Shown: positions 42,397-52,183, counted from the stretch's first letter. The stretch is DNA of 64,000 bases from Methylobacterium thuringiense (GCF_022179645.1 NZ_BPRA01000006.1:62001-126000), one strand, 5' to 3'. Notes: generated by a model from the sequence alone, not told the origin. Program-made: numbers and translations.

Positions 42397-43515
42397 TCAG
42401 ACGTCCCGCAATTCGTCATCGAGAAAGGCGCGCACGTCGGCCGCATCGATGCCGGGCGCGATGAAGCTCCGGCCGATGCCGCGGGCGAGGATGAAGGTCA
42501 GTCGTCCCTCGCGCACCTTCTTGTCCTGCGCCATGGCGTCGAGAAGTGCCGACGCGTCACCGCATCCACCCGGCACCTGGGCCAGCCGCGTCGGCAGGCC
42601 GGCCAGCGCCAGGTGGTTGGCGACGCGGCCCGCATCCTGTCCCGGGCAGAGGCCGAGACGCGCCGAGAACCGGAAGGCGAGGGCCATTCCGATCGCGACG
42701 CCCTCGCCATGGACGAGCCGGGCCGAATCGTAGCCCGTCAGGCGCTCCAGGGCGTGTCCGAAGGTGTGGCCGAGGTTGAGCAGGGCGCGCTCTCCGTCCT
42801 CGCGCTCGTCGCGCACCACGACGCCGGCCTTCGAGCGGCAGCAGATCGCCACCGCCTCATCGCGCTCCGGTCCGCCGGAGAAGATGCCGGACCAATTCGT
42901 CTCGCACCAGTCGAAGAAGCCGGAATCGTTGATCAGGCCGTACTTGGCGACCTCGGCATAGCCCGCCCGCATCTCGCGCGCGGACAGGGTATCGAGGGTG
43001 CCGGTGTCGGCCAGCACGAGGCGCGGCTGGTGGAAGGCGCCGATCAGATTCTTGCCGAGGGGCGAATTGATGCCGGTCTTGCCGCCGACGGAGGAATCGA
43101 CCTGGGCGAGCAGGCTCGTCGGCGCCTGGACGAAGCGCACCCCGCGCCGGAGCGAGGCCGCCGCGAACCCGGCGAGGTCGCCGACCACGCCGCCGCCGAG
43201 CGCCACCACGAGATCGCCGCGCTCGATCCGGTGCCCGAGCAGGCCGTCGCAGACCTGGGCGAAGGTCGCGTAGCTTTTCGAGGCTTCGCCGGGCGTGACG
43301 CTGACGATGCCCGAGCGCAGGCCCGCCGCCTCCAGCGCGTCCCGGACGCGCTCGGAATAGAGGGCGGCAACCGTGTCGTCCGTGACGATGGCAGCCGCCC
43401 TGCCGCCGAGCGCCGCGATCCGCGCACCGGCTTCGTCGAGCAGCCCGCGGCCGATGACGATGTCGTAGTCGCGGCCCTGGTCGAGGGGCACGTGGACGAT
43501 CAAGCGTTCGCTCAT
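42397..43515 (-). CDS. aroB: 3-dehydroquinate synthase
   Basis: This 372-aa enzyme makes the second step of the shikimate pathway. It shows the NAD-binding region (G-D-L-V-V-A-L-G-G-G-V-V-G-D-L-A-G-F), P-T-S-L-L-A-Q-V-D-S-S-V-G-G-K-T-G and metal-binding N-L-G-H-T-F-G-H-A plus H-G-E-G-V-A-I-G-M. It lies 124 bp downstream of aroK on the same strand, the usual aroKB order. Confidence 0.95.
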   Translation of the reverse strand: MSERLIVHVPLDQGRDYDIVIGRGLLDEAGARIAALGGRAAAIVTDDTVAALYSERVRDALEAAGLRSGIVSVTPGEASKSYATFAQVCDGLLGHRIERGDLVVALGGGVVGDLAGFAAASLRRGVRFVQAPTSLLAQVDSSVGGKTGINSPLGKNLIGAFHQPRLVLADTGTLDTLSAREMRAGYAEVAKYGLINDSGFFDWCETNWSGIFSGGPERDEAVAICCRSKAGVVVRDEREDGERALLNLGHTFGHALERLTGYDSARLVHGEGVAIGMALAFRFSARLGLCPGQDAGRVANHLALAGLPTRLAQVPGGCGDASALLDAMAQDKKVREGRLTFILARGIGRSFIAPGIDAADVRAFLDDELRDV

Positions 43516-43639
43516 TCTCTCAACTCACTGGCCCGAATGGCCTATACAATGATGCGGGAAAGCAAAATCCGGTTTTCCGAAAACATCATGCGATAACAAG
43601 AACCTAGAGCGTTCTGCTTCCTTGAAGAAGCAGCACCCT

Positions 43640-44251
43640 CTATTGCGCGGCGACGCGGTGGGCCGGCGGGTTCAGGCAGACGTCGAGGGCTTCCAGCACG
43701 TCCTGCACCACGCGGTCGTGCGAGACCTCGCGGGAGAGCACCATGACGTCGGCCTGCCCGTAGACCGGATGGCGCACCGCCATGAGTTCGCGCATCGTGG
43801 CTTCGGGGTCGGCCGTCTGCAGCAGGGGACGCGTGTTGCGTTTCTTCACGCGCCGCATCAGCACGTCGAGCTCCGCCCGAAGCCAGACCGAAACGGCGCT
43901 CTCGGTGATCCGTTCGCGGGTCGTCTCGCGCATGAAGGCGCCACCGCCCGTGGCGAGCACCATGGGACCCTGGCGCAGAAGCCGGGAGATCACACGCTCC
44001 TCGCCCTCGCGAAAACTCGCCTCGCCGTAGATGGCGAAAAGATCGGTGATGGTGAGGTTCGCGGCGGCCTCGATCTCGGAATCGGCGTCCTTGAACATCA
44101 GGCCGAGGCGGCTGCCGAGCCGTCGCCCGACCGTACTCTTGCCGGCGCCCATCAGGCCGACGAGCACGATGGAGCGCGCGCCGAGGGCGCGGCGGATGCG
44201 CGCCTCGATCGGGTCTTCGGCATCTGAGCCCGTGGCCTCAGGGTCGGTCAT
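43640..44251 (-). CDS. aroK: shikimate kinase
   Basis: A 203-aa kinase with P-loop G-L-M-G-A-G-K-S-T (about residues 33-41), D-A-D-S-E-I-E shikimate-binding motif, G-G-G-A-F and the lid/adenine region R-N-T-R-P-L-L. The ATG at 44251 gives a short N-terminal extension before the kinase fold; the longer frame upstream is non-coding in character. It is divergent from the small membrane protein gene at 44,424. Confidence 0.94.
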   Translation of the reverse strand: MTDPEATGSDAEDPIEARIRRALGARSIVLVGLMGAGKSTVGRRLGSRLGLMFKDADSEIEAAANLTITDLFAIYGEASFREGEERVISRLLRQGPMVLATGGGAFMRETTRERITESAVSVWLRAELDVLMRRVKKRNTRPLLQTADPEATMRELMAVRHPVYGQADVMVLSREVSHDRVVQDVLEALDVCLNPPAHRVAAQ

Positions 44252-44423
44252 TCGGCGGTCATAGACGGTTTTCGAGAGCGGGCGAAGCGCCTCGCCAAGC
44301 TCTGCTGTGGCTTCCTGGACCTTGCCTTCCCGGGCGACGCATGGGACCAGAACTCCCTGGTCCGAAACGCGCAACCGGCTCTGCCGGGCGCGATGGTGAG
44401 TTCGTCCGAAAGGTTCGCACGAC

Positions 44424-44576
44424 GTGCCGTCCCTGTTCCGTTTCCTCGCGATCCTGGCCATCATCGCGGGCGCGATCTTCGCAGCCGTCTTCGCCCTGGC
44501 GACCTTCGTCGAGCCGACGCAGCGCGAGATGAGCGTGTCCATTCCGAATTCGAAACTCCAACCGGGCAACAAGTGA
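44424..44576 (+). CDS. small single-pass membrane protein (50 aa)
   Basis: The frame starts with GTG, encodes one hydrophobic helix (about residues 6-27: F-L-A-I-L-A-I-I-A-G-A-I-F-A-A-V-F) and a short polar tail, and ends by GTGA overlap with the xerD-like gene. Coupling and clean hydrophobicity support a real gene. The function is unknown. Confidence 0.65.
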   Translation: MPSLFRFLAILAIIAGAIFAAVFALATFVEPTQREMSVSIPNSKLQPGNK

Positions 44577-45574
44577 GCCCGATCCGTCCGGGAGCGTCAC
44601 GGCCAGGCAGGCGCCCGGCGGCGGCTCCCTCGGCGGGCACGCGGGCTGAAGTTGCTACGGAAGCGCTGCCGGCGGACGCCGCGCAGCCGTATCTCGACAT
44701 GCTGGCGGCCGAGCGCGGTGCCGCGGCCAACACGCTGGCGGCCTATCGGCGCGACCTCGACGACTATCTCAGGTATCTCTCGGACGCGGGCATCGATCCT
44801 GCCGAAGCCGAAGCCGCGACGGTGCGCGCCTACATCGCCGATCTCGAACCCCGTGGTCTGAAGGCCTCCTCGGCTGCGCGGCGGCTCTCATGCGTCCGCG
44901 GCTTCCACAAGTTCCTCTACGCGGAAGGATATTCGGAGGCCGATCCGAGTGCGCCGGTCGCCGGGCCACGGCGGGCTCAGACTCTGCCGAAGGTGCTTTC
45001 GATCGCCGAGGTCGACGGATTGCTGGCGGTCGCCCGCGCGCGTGTCGCCGCCGCCGAGAGCCGCATCGACGTGGCCAAAGCCAACAAGTTGCTCTGCCTG
45101 CTGGAGCTTCTCTACGCCACGGGCTTGCGCGTCTCGGAACTGATCGCTCTGCCGCGCTCGGCGGCCTCGACCCGCGAGCGCTTCCTCGTGGTGAAGGGCA
45201 AGGGCGGCCGCGAGCGGCTGGTGCCGCTCACCGACGTCGCCCGCGAGGCCATGCGTGAGCATCTCGCCCATGTGCCGGGGGAGGGGCCCTGGCTGTTTCC
45301 CGCCGACAGCGAGAGCGGGCATCTCACCCGGCAGGCCTTCGCGCGCGACCTCAAGGTGGCGGGGGCGGCCGCCGGCATCCGCGAGGACCGGATCTCGCCG
45401 CACGTACTGCGCCATGCCTTCGCCAGCCACCTGCTGCGCAACGGTGCGGATCTCCGTATCGTGCAGGAATTGCTGGGACACGCCGACATCTCGACCACGC
45501 AGATCTACACCCACGTCCTCGACGACCGCCTCAAGGGGATGGTCCGCGACCTGCACCCGCTGAACGACGGGTAA
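44573..45574 (+). CDS. xerD: XerD-type site-specific tyrosine recombinase
   Basis: A 333-aa recombinase that resolves chromosome dimers at dif. It has the N-terminal SAM-like core-binding domain (Y-L-D-M-L-A-A-E-R-G-A-A-x-N-T-L-A-A-Y-R-R-D-L) and all catalytic residues: Arg in T-G-L-R-V-S-E-L, Lys in V-K-G-K-G, H-V-L-R-H, H in L-L-G-H-A-D-I-S-T-T and the nucleophile Tyr in I-Y-T-H-V. The first 40 residues after the GTG are Pro/Ala-rich. It is a housekeeping gene and not the integrase of the island. Confidence 0.88.
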   Translation: MSPIRPGASRPGRRPAAAPSAGTRAEVATEALPADAAQPYLDMLAAERGAAANTLAAYRRDLDDYLRYLSDAGIDPAEAEAATVRAYIADLEPRGLKASSAARRLSCVRGFHKFLYAEGYSEADPSAPVAGPRRAQTLPKVLSIAEVDGLLAVARARVAAAESRIDVAKANKLLCLLELLYATGLRVSELIALPRSAASTRERFLVVKGKGGRERLVPLTDVAREAMREHLAHVPGEGPWLFPADSESGHLTRQAFARDLKVAGAAAGIREDRISPHVLRHAFASHLLRNGADLRIVQELLGHADISTTQIYTHVLDDRLKGMVRDLHPLNDG

Positions 45575-45704
45575 CGGCGTGCCGCGAAGCGGCCGATCGC
45601 GGGAGCGCCTATGGCACCGGCGCCATCCTGCGATGATACCCGGAGCTTGAGCGGATGGCTGGAGCGGGATAGGCCGGCGCCAGCCACCGACATCTCGAAA
45701 AAAC

Positions 45705-46481
45705 ATGACCGCGTGGAAACAGGCCGTCGCGCGGGCCTTCGATCGTGCGCAGGACTACGACCGCGCCGCCATCATCCAGGCGAGCGTGGCCGAACGCCTC
45801 GCCGCGACCATCGCCGACGAGCCGCTGGCGCCGTCGCCCCGGACGCTCGAGATCGGTTGCGGCACAGGACTGCTGACAGAGGCCCTGCGCCAGCGTGTGG
45901 CAACCGGCTCGATGCTCGTCACCGACATCGCCCCGGCGATGCTGGCGCGCTGCCGGATGCGGATCGAGCCGGCCCACGGCCTTCGCTTCGCAGTGATGGA
46001 CGGCGAGCGCCCCGCCGTGAATCCGGGGTTCGATCTCATCGTGTCGAGCCTTGCCGCGCAGTGGTTCGTCGATCTGGAGGGTGCGTTCGAACAGCTCGCC
46101 GGTCTGCTGCGGCCGGACGGCCTCCTCGCCGTCACGACGCTCGCCGCCGGCACCTTTCGCGAGTGGGAGCAGGCTCAGGGAGGCTCACACGGAATCGTCG
46201 CGACACCGGCCTATCCGACCATCCCTGCGTTACGAAACATGCGCTTCGCGGGCTGCCTCACCGAGATCCGGCTCGACACCCTGCACGAGGACCATGAGGA
46301 CGGCGCGGCCTTCCTGCGCGCACTCAGGACGATCGGCGCTCAAACGCCGGCCGATCGCGCCGTGATCCGCTCCCCCGGTGCCCTGAGACGGGCGTTGCGC
46401 ACCTTCGAGGCGCAAGGGTCGAGCGTTACCTACGCGGTCGCAACCTGCCTGATTCGTCGGATCGACCGCCCTGCGGGATAG
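45705..46481 (+). CDS. SAM-dependent methyltransferase, BioC-like
   Basis: A 258-aa class I methyltransferase: motif I is L-E-I-G-C-G-T-G-L-L at about residues 47-56, followed by D-I-A-P-A-M-L and F-D-L-I-V-S-S-L-A-A-Q-W-F. The N-terminus (V-A-R-A-F-D-R-A-Q-D-Y-D-R-A-A) and S-S-L-A-A-Q-W-F resemble BioC, which methylates malonyl-ACP in biotin synthesis. No other bio genes are adjacent, so the exact role is uncertain. Confidence 0.75.
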   Translation: MTAWKQAVARAFDRAQDYDRAAIIQASVAERLAATIADEPLAPSPRTLEIGCGTGLLTEALRQRVATGSMLVTDIAPAMLARCRMRIEPAHGLRFAVMDGERPAVNPGFDLIVSSLAAQWFVDLEGAFEQLAGLLRPDGLLAVTTLAAGTFREWEQAQGGSHGIVATPAYPTIPALRNMRFAGCLTEIRLDTLHEDHEDGAAFLRALRTIGAQTPADRAVIRSPGALRRALRTFEAQGSSVTYAVATCLIRRIDRPAG

Positions 46482-46687
46482 AGCCGCCAACGCCTTTGCC
46501 GCGCCGTGAGGCCGGTTCGAGCCCCTGCGACGCCTCAACCTTCAATAGCTGTTTCTTGGCCAATTCACCGACAGATGGTGAAACCCCGCCAATCTCACGT
46601 TGCGTAAACGCATTCTTCGCTGTTGAGGAACAACAATCCCGGCAACGGACCGCCCATGGTCGGTGTGCAACGGACAGGCCGCGCCGG

Positions 46688-47842
46688 ATGCGTCTCGATA
46701 CGCCGACCCTCTTCCTGATGACGGTGGTCGTGACCTTCATGGTCGGCGTGCTCTTCCTGCTGTCGTGGGGGCAGTCCCGGCGGACGCGCGCGCTCGCAAT
46801 CTGGGGCGTCGCACATCTCGGCGGAGCAGGAGCTTCGGCGCTGCTCTGCCTGCGCAACAGCATCCCCGACAGCCTCTCCGTCGGCTTCGGCAATGCGATG
46901 ATGCTGGCGGCCTACGGCCTGATCTGGAGCGGGGTACGCGCCTTCGAAGGGCGGAAGCCGGCCTATCTCGTGGCGGTGTCCGGTGGCGTGCTCTGGGGCG
47001 CCGCCTGCTTGGTGCCGGCCTTCTACGGCTCGCTTGCGGCCCGCATCATGCTCGCCTCCTCCGTCGCCGGGCTTTTCTGCGCCCTTTGCGCCGGGGAGAT
47101 CTGGCGCGGGCGTCGCGAGCCGTTGGCCTCTCGCTGGTCGGCGATCGTACTGATGGCAGCCTATGCGCTGCTCTATTGGGTGCGGGTGCCACTCGCCGTG
47201 TTCGCGCCGCTGCCGCCCTCGACGCGCTCGCAGGATTCTCCCTGGCTCGCCATCCTGTGCTTCGCCGGCGTGCTGTTCACGATGGCCATCGCGTTCGTGT
47301 TCATGGCGATGACCAAGGAACGGGCCGAGCTGAAGCAACGCCTCGCCGCCGAGACCGATTCCCTCACCGGGCTCGCCAACCGGCGCGCCTTCGTCGGCCG
47401 GACGCAGATCCATCTCGGAGGCCGGGTCCAGCCGGTGGCGCTGATCCTGTTCGATCTCGATCACTTCAAGACGATCAACGACACCTACGGTCACGCCGTC
47501 GGCGACGGCGTGCTCCTCGCCTTCGGCCACGCCGCCAACGCCGTGCTGCCGGCGGGCGCCCTGCTCGGACGCATGGGCGGCGAGGAATTCGCCTGCGTCC
47601 TCGTCGGTTGCGAGGCGGAAGCGGCCGCACGGGCCGCCGAGCAGGTCCGCACCACCATCGCCAAGATCGCGCTCGCCGCCTATCCGCGCCTGAAAATCCG
47701 CGTCAGCGCCGGAGTCGCCGTGACACAGCCGGGCCAGGCCGGCAGCTTCGACGACCTGATGCGCCGGGCCGATGCCGCGCTCTACGGGGCCAAGGATGCC
47801 GGTCGCGACCGGGTCGTGACGGCGCTGGCGCTGGCGGCCTGA
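46688..47842 (+). CDS. membrane-bound diguanylate cyclase (GGDEF)
   Basis: A 384-aa protein with about six N-terminal membrane helices (residues 5-210) and a C-terminal GGDEF domain with an active-site G-G-E-E-F at about residue 300. D-L-D-H-F-K-x-I-N-D binds metal. No RxxD inhibitory site precedes the active-site loop. It makes cyclic di-GMP in response to an unknown membrane signal. The ATG at 46688 is chosen over an upstream in-frame ATG, because it begins directly with the first helix. Confidence 0.85.
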   Translation: MRLDTPTLFLMTVVVTFMVGVLFLLSWGQSRRTRALAIWGVAHLGGAGASALLCLRNSIPDSLSVGFGNAMMLAAYGLIWSGVRAFEGRKPAYLVAVSGGVLWGAACLVPAFYGSLAARIMLASSVAGLFCALCAGEIWRGRREPLASRWSAIVLMAAYALLYWVRVPLAVFAPLPPSTRSQDSPWLAILCFAGVLFTMAIAFVFMAMTKERAELKQRLAAETDSLTGLANRRAFVGRTQIHLGGRVQPVALILFDLDHFKTINDTYGHAVGDGVLLAFGHAANAVLPAGALLGRMGGEEFACVLVGCEAEAAARAAEQVRTTIAKIALAAYPRLKIRVSAGVAVTQPGQAGSFDDLMRRADAALYGAKDAGRDRVVTALALAA

Positions 47843-48206
47843 GCCTCCCGGCAGGCCTCGCGCTGGCCCGCTTTCATCTGGCAACGACAAAGAGGCAGCA
47901 GCAGGTCGAAATCCGGCAGGAAGTCCGTGTCGTGGGATACATCACAAATATCCGGCGCCGATGTCATCGGCGAAATTAGACAGTTGGAATTGCAAACTGT
48001 AAAAATCTGAATCCGATTGCCATATATCGCGCCCCGTACCGATAGATCCGGGAGTTATTCCGGCTAAAAATCGGAGCTTTCTCAAATTACGGATGCGGTT
48101 TCACCGCGACACGGTGTTTGCGCCGGGGGCGCGCGTTCCCGCTTCCTGTGCCCCTTCACCCTCGCTACAACCTCCCTCCAGGGCCGAGCTTGGGCGGGGG
48201 ACGGCA
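47843..48206. other. intergenic stretch upstream of the amino-acid permease
   Basis: The part from about 47,970 to 48,090 is AT-rich with several TAAAAA/ATATAT steps and probably contains the permease promoter. No gene or hairpin is evident. Confidence 0.4.
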
Positions 48207-49604
48207 ATGGCGGGCAGGGGTCACACTGGCGGGACGACGGGCTCGGGCCAAGGTCTCGAACGCAGTCTCGAAAACCGCCATATCCAGATGATGGCGCTCG
48301 GCGGCGCCATCGGCACCGGATTGTTCATGGGCTCGGGCAAGACCATCTCGGTCGCCGGCCCCTCGATCCTGCTGGTCTACCTGATCATCGGCCTGATGCT
48401 GTTCTTCGTGATGCGGGCGCTCGGCGAGCTCTTGCTCTCGAACCTCGCCTACAAGTCCTTCACGGATTTCGCCGACGACCTTCTCGGGCCCTGGGCCGGC
48501 TTCTTCACCGGCTGGACCTACTGGTTCTGCTGGATCGTGACGGCCATCGCCGAGGTCGTCGCCATAGCGGCCTACGCGAAGTTCTTCTTTCCCGACCTAC
48601 CGAGCTGGATCCCGGCGCTGGTCTGCGTCGGGCTGCTGCTGAGCCTCAACCTCGTCAACGTGCGGGCCTTCGGCGAGCTCGAATTCTGGTTCGCGATGAT
48701 CAAGATCGTCGCGATCCTGGCGCTGATCTTCGTCGGCATCGCGCTGGTCGCCACCGGCTTCACCGCGCCCTCGGGGGCGAAGGCGGACCTCGCCAACATC
48801 ACCCGAGACGGGCTGTTCCCGACGGGAATTTCCGGGTTCTTCGCCGGGTTCCAGATCGCGGTCTTCGCCTTCGTCGGGATCGAGCTCGTCGGCACCACGG
48901 CGGCCGAGACGCGCGATCCAGAGACGACCCTGCCGCGCGCCATCAACGCGATCCCGATCCGCATCCTGCTGTTCTATCTCGGCGCCCTCGCCGTGATCAT
49001 GGCGGTGACGCCCTGGAAGACGCTGAGCGCCGACAAGAGCCCCTTCGTCGAGCTGTTCGTGCTGGCCGGGCTGCCGGCGGCGGCGGCCTTCGTCAATCTC
49101 GTGGTGATGTCCTCGGCGGCCTCATCGGCCAACAGCGGCATCTTCTCGACGAGCCGCATGCTCTACGGCCTCGCGGGAAAAAGCGATGCGCCGGCCGCCT
49201 TCGGCAAGCTGTCGTCGCAGCGTGTGCCCTCGAACGGTCTCTACTTCACCGGGCTCTGTCTGCTCGGTGGCGTGCTGCTGGTCTACCTCGTGCCCGATCT
49301 CGGCACCGCCTTCACGCTGGTCACCACGCTCTCGGCCGTGCTGTTCATGTTCGTGTGGGCGATCATCCTGTGTTCGTATCTCGCCTACCGCCGGACCAGG
49401 CCGGCACTGCACGCCCGCTCGGCCTACAGGATGCCCATGGGCGTCGTCATGTCCTATGTCTGCCTTGCGTTCTTCGCTTTCATCCTCGTGCTGTTGACGC
49501 TGGAGAGCGATACCCGGATGGCGCTGCTGGTCTCGCCGGCCTGGTTCGCGGTGCTGGGCGGGGCTTGGGCAATCCAGCGTTCGCGGCGCGCCGTTCCGGC
49601 CTGA
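48207..49604 (+). CDS. APC-family amino-acid permease (CycA/AnsP-like)
   Basis: A 465-aa transporter with twelve predicted helices. The N-terminus has the amino-acid transporter signature L-E-N-R-H-I-Q-M-M-A-L-G-G-A-I-G-T-G-L-F. The sequence F-A-F-V-G-I-E-L-V-G-T-T-A-A-E-T-R-D-P in helix 6 is typical of the D-serine/D-alanine/glycine (CycA) and GABA permease group. The ATG at 48207 is preferred because upstream residues are not family-like. The substrate cannot be told from sequence alone. Confidence 0.88.
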   Translation: MAGRGHTGGTTGSGQGLERSLENRHIQMMALGGAIGTGLFMGSGKTISVAGPSILLVYLIIGLMLFFVMRALGELLLSNLAYKSFTDFADDLLGPWAGFFTGWTYWFCWIVTAIAEVVAIAAYAKFFFPDLPSWIPALVCVGLLLSLNLVNVRAFGELEFWFAMIKIVAILALIFVGIALVATGFTAPSGAKADLANITRDGLFPTGISGFFAGFQIAVFAFVGIELVGTTAAETRDPETTLPRAINAIPIRILLFYLGALAVIMAVTPWKTLSADKSPFVELFVLAGLPAAAAFVNLVVMSSAASSANSGIFSTSRMLYGLAGKSDAPAAFGKLSSQRVPSNGLYFTGLCLLGGVLLVYLVPDLGTAFTLVTTLSAVLFMFVWAIILCSYLAYRRTRPALHARSAYRMPMGVVMSYVCLAFFAFILVLLTLESDTRMALLVSPAWFAVLGGAWAIQRSRRAVPA

Positions 49605-49707
49605 GCACTTTCCGGCGGGAAATCGGCGTAATTCGACCACGCTGCACGGCGAATCTGCTCGATCGAAGACGCAACCCGGCATAAAGCCGCGGACGATCGA
49701 CGGGGGA

Positions 49708-51951
49708 ATGACCATGCGGGGCAGAACGGCGCGGTTCGGCGGTCGGGTGCTGGCAGCCGCCCTGTTGGCGTGTTTCGTCACATCGCCCCGCGCAGAGACG
49801 ACCGACGCGCGCATCGAGGCACTCCTCGAAAAAATGACGCTGGAAGAGAAGGCGGGGCAGCTCAACCTCGTCTCGCTCGAGCCCGGATTCGACCCCGAGA
49901 GCGTCCGGCGCGGCGAAGTCGGCGCCGTCATCAACTTCTCCAACCAGAATCTCGCCTCCAATATCGATGGCTATGCCCGCACCTCACGGCTCGGCATCCC
50001 GCTGCTGATCTCGCTGGATATCGTCCACGGCTACCGCACGGTGTTTCCGCTGCCGATCGGCATGGCCGCGAGCTTCGATCCGGATCTCGTCCGGCGTGCG
50101 ACGGCAGCCGCCGCCCGCGAGACCCTGGCAGCCGGCATCAACTGGTCCTTCGCGCCGATGGCCGACGTCGCCCGCGACCTGCGCTGGGGCCGCATCGTCG
50201 AGGGGCTCGGTGAGGATACCTGGCTCACCGGCCAGCTCACCGCGGCCCAGGTCGAGGGGTTTCGCGACGGTGGCGTCGCTTCGACCCTGAAACATTTCGC
50301 CGGCTATAGCGCCGTCTATGGCGGGCGCGACTACGACGTCACCTGGGTGGCTCCGACCGAGCTCTACGACACGCATCTGCCGCCGTTCCGCGCCGGCATC
50401 CGGGCCGGGGCCGATTCCGTCATGACTGCGCTCACCGCCCTCAACGCCGTGCCGACCACTGCCGACGGCCACCTCATGACGCAGATCCTGCGCCGCGAGC
50501 TGGGCTTCAAGGGCGTCGTCATCGCCGATTGGGAGGCCGTCGCCAGCCTGATCAAGCACGGCGTCGCCGCAGACGGCGCCGAGGCGACCCGCAAGGCGTT
50601 TGCCGCCGGCGTCGACATGGACATGACCAGCGGCCTGTTCGTGAAGCACCTGCCCGAGGAGGTCCGCGCCGGACGAATCTCGCAGGCCTCCCTCGACGAT
50701 TCCGTGCGCCGCGTGCTGCGCCTCAAATTCGGTCTCGGGCTGTTCGACCGGCCGGTGCTCGACCCAGTCACCGCGGAGGGTCGCCTGCTGACGCCGGAGA
50801 CACGCGCCGTCGCCCGCGAAGCGGCGCGCGGCAGCTTCGTGCTGCTGAAGAACGAAAAGAACCTGCTGCCGATCGACCCGAAAATCGTAAAGCGCATCGC
50901 GCTGGTCGGCCCCTTCGCCGACGCGCAATGGGACCAGGTCGGCCCGCACGAGGGCAATGGGCAGGTCGGCGACGTGATCTCGATCCGCACCGGCCTGACC
51001 GAGCGCGCGGCCAAGGCCGGGATCGTCCTCGACTATGCCCGCGGCTGCGACCGCACCTGCGCCGACCGGTCCGACTTCCCGAAGGCGATCGAGGCGGCCA
51101 AGGCTGCCGACATCGTCGTCGCCGTGGTCGGCGAAGGCCGCGACCAGTCCGGCGAGGGCTCGTCGCGAGCCTATCTCGGTATGCGCGGTGTGCAGCAGGA
51201 CCTGATCAAGGACCTCGCCGCCACCGGCAAGCCGCTGTTGCTGCTCGTCTTCGGCGGCCGTCCGGTCGAGTTGCACGAGGCGATCGACCGTGCGCAGGCG
51301 GCGATGATGATCTGGATCCCCGGCACCGAGGGCGGCCCCGCAGTGGCCGAGACGCTCTTCGGCGATGCAGACCCCTCCGGAAAGATGCCGCTGAGCTGGC
51401 CACGCACCGTCGGCCAGCTGCCGCTGACCTACGACCGCCGCGCGGGAGGACGCCCGCATATCGACGGCGCCCGGTGGACGCTGGGCTACAACGACGAGAC
51501 CATCTCGGCCCGTTTCCCCTTCGGCTACGGCCTGACCTACACGAGCTTCGCCTACGGTGATCCGGAGGTGCTGACCCCGAAGGTCGGCGTCGGCGACCGC
51601 TACGAGGCGGCGCTGGAAGTGAAGACAACTGTGACCAACACCGGCACCCGGTCCGGCCGCACGGTGGCGCAACTCTACCTCAACCAGCCCGTGGCGAGCC
51701 GCAGCCGGCCGCTGCGCCTCCTGAAGGGCGCGGTGCCGCTGGTGCTGGCGCCCGGAGAAACGAAGGTCGCAAGTTTCCGTATTCCCTCGCGCAATCTCGG
51801 CTTCCACGAGGCCGACGGCACGCTGGTGGTGGAGGCGGGCGGCTACCGCGTCTTCGTCGGTGAGGATTCGGATGCCGCGAAGAGTGCGGATTTCGCGGTC
51901 GAGACCGGCTGGCGCGGGCCGCCCGGCAATGTCGAGGCGAGCAGTCGATAG
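49708..51951 (+). CDS. bglX: periplasmic beta-glucosidase, GH3 (BglX-like)
   Basis: A 747-aa exported glycosidase. After a signal peptide (about residues 1-30) come the GH3 TIM barrel with nucleophile Asp in V-V-I-A-D-W-E-A, the second GH3 domain with V-A-V-V-G-E-G-R-D-Q-S-G-E-G-S-S, and the C-terminal fibronectin-like domain (V-T-N-T-G-T-R-S-G). Length and order match E. coli BglX. A palindromic terminator follows. Confidence 0.92.
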   Translation: MTMRGRTARFGGRVLAAALLACFVTSPRAETTDARIEALLEKMTLEEKAGQLNLVSLEPGFDPESVRRGEVGAVINFSNQNLASNIDGYARTSRLGIPLLISLDIVHGYRTVFPLPIGMAASFDPDLVRRATAAAARETLAAGINWSFAPMADVARDLRWGRIVEGLGEDTWLTGQLTAAQVEGFRDGGVASTLKHFAGYSAVYGGRDYDVTWVAPTELYDTHLPPFRAGIRAGADSVMTALTALNAVPTTADGHLMTQILRRELGFKGVVIADWEAVASLIKHGVAADGAEATRKAFAAGVDMDMTSGLFVKHLPEEVRAGRISQASLDDSVRRVLRLKFGLGLFDRPVLDPVTAEGRLLTPETRAVAREAARGSFVLLKNEKNLLPIDPKIVKRIALVGPFADAQWDQVGPHEGNGQVGDVISIRTGLTERAAKAGIVLDYARGCDRTCADRSDFPKAIEAAKAADIVVAVVGEGRDQSGEGSSRAYLGMRGVQQDLIKDLAATGKPLLLLVFGGRPVELHEAIDRAQAAMMIWIPGTEGGPAVAETLFGDADPSGKMPLSWPRTVGQLPLTYDRRAGGRPHIDGARWTLGYNDETISARFPFGYGLTYTSFAYGDPEVLTPKVGVGDRYEAALEVKTTVTNTGTRSGRTVAQLYLNQPVASRSRPLRLLKGAVPLVLAPGETKVASFRIPSRNLGFHEADGTLVVEAGGYRVFVGEDSDAAKSADFAVETGWRGPPGNVEASSR

Positions 51952-51967
51952 CGCAGCGGCCGGGGCT

Positions 51968-51989
51968 GGAGACGCGCGCGCGCGTCTCC
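51968..51989 (+). terminator. palindromic hairpin after bglX
   Basis: GGAGACGCG and CGCGTCTCC enclose CGCG, followed by ATATTCCTT. It begins 16 bp after the bglX stop. Confidence 0.6.
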
Positions 51990-52000
51990 ATATTCCTTGG

Positions 52001-52183
52001 ATGACCGACAGACCCGATCCCAAGACCGATGCCAGCGCGGAGGGTGCACGCGCCCGCGCCCACGGCCGCCCGAAGGATTCGTGCCCTTATCCAGCCGAGT
52101 CACCGGAGCGCCGCTCGTGGTTCGAAGGCTACGACGGCCTGCCTGCCGACCGCGCCCCGGACTTGCCGCTCGAAAACGGCTGA
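52001..52183 (+). CDS. ribosome modulation factor (RMF)/CrpP-like small protein (60 aa)
   Basis: The central part A-R-A-H-G-R-P-K-D-S-C-P-Y and the closing R-R-S-W-F-E-G-Y match the RMF pattern (G-x-x-x-x-x-C-P-Y, then W-x-x-G-W/Y). RMF dimerises and inactivates ribosomes in stationary phase; family members in Alphaproteobacteria are often of unproven function. It stands between bglX and a hypothetical gene. Confidence 0.6.
   Translation: MTDRPDPKTDASAEGARARAHGRPKDSCPYPAESPERRSWFEGYDGLPADRAPDLPLENG

Noticed and set aside
44573-45574. The XerD-like recombinase as the integrase of the island
   Set aside because: It lies in core DNA 4.5 kb beyond the tRNA, beside a small membrane protein and opposite aroK, and has the features of the housekeeping dimer-resolution enzyme.
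49984-52023. Minus-strand frame of 679 codons opposite bglX
   Set aside because: It is antisense to a full-length GH3 enzyme; the length is explained by high GC and scarcity of stop codons.
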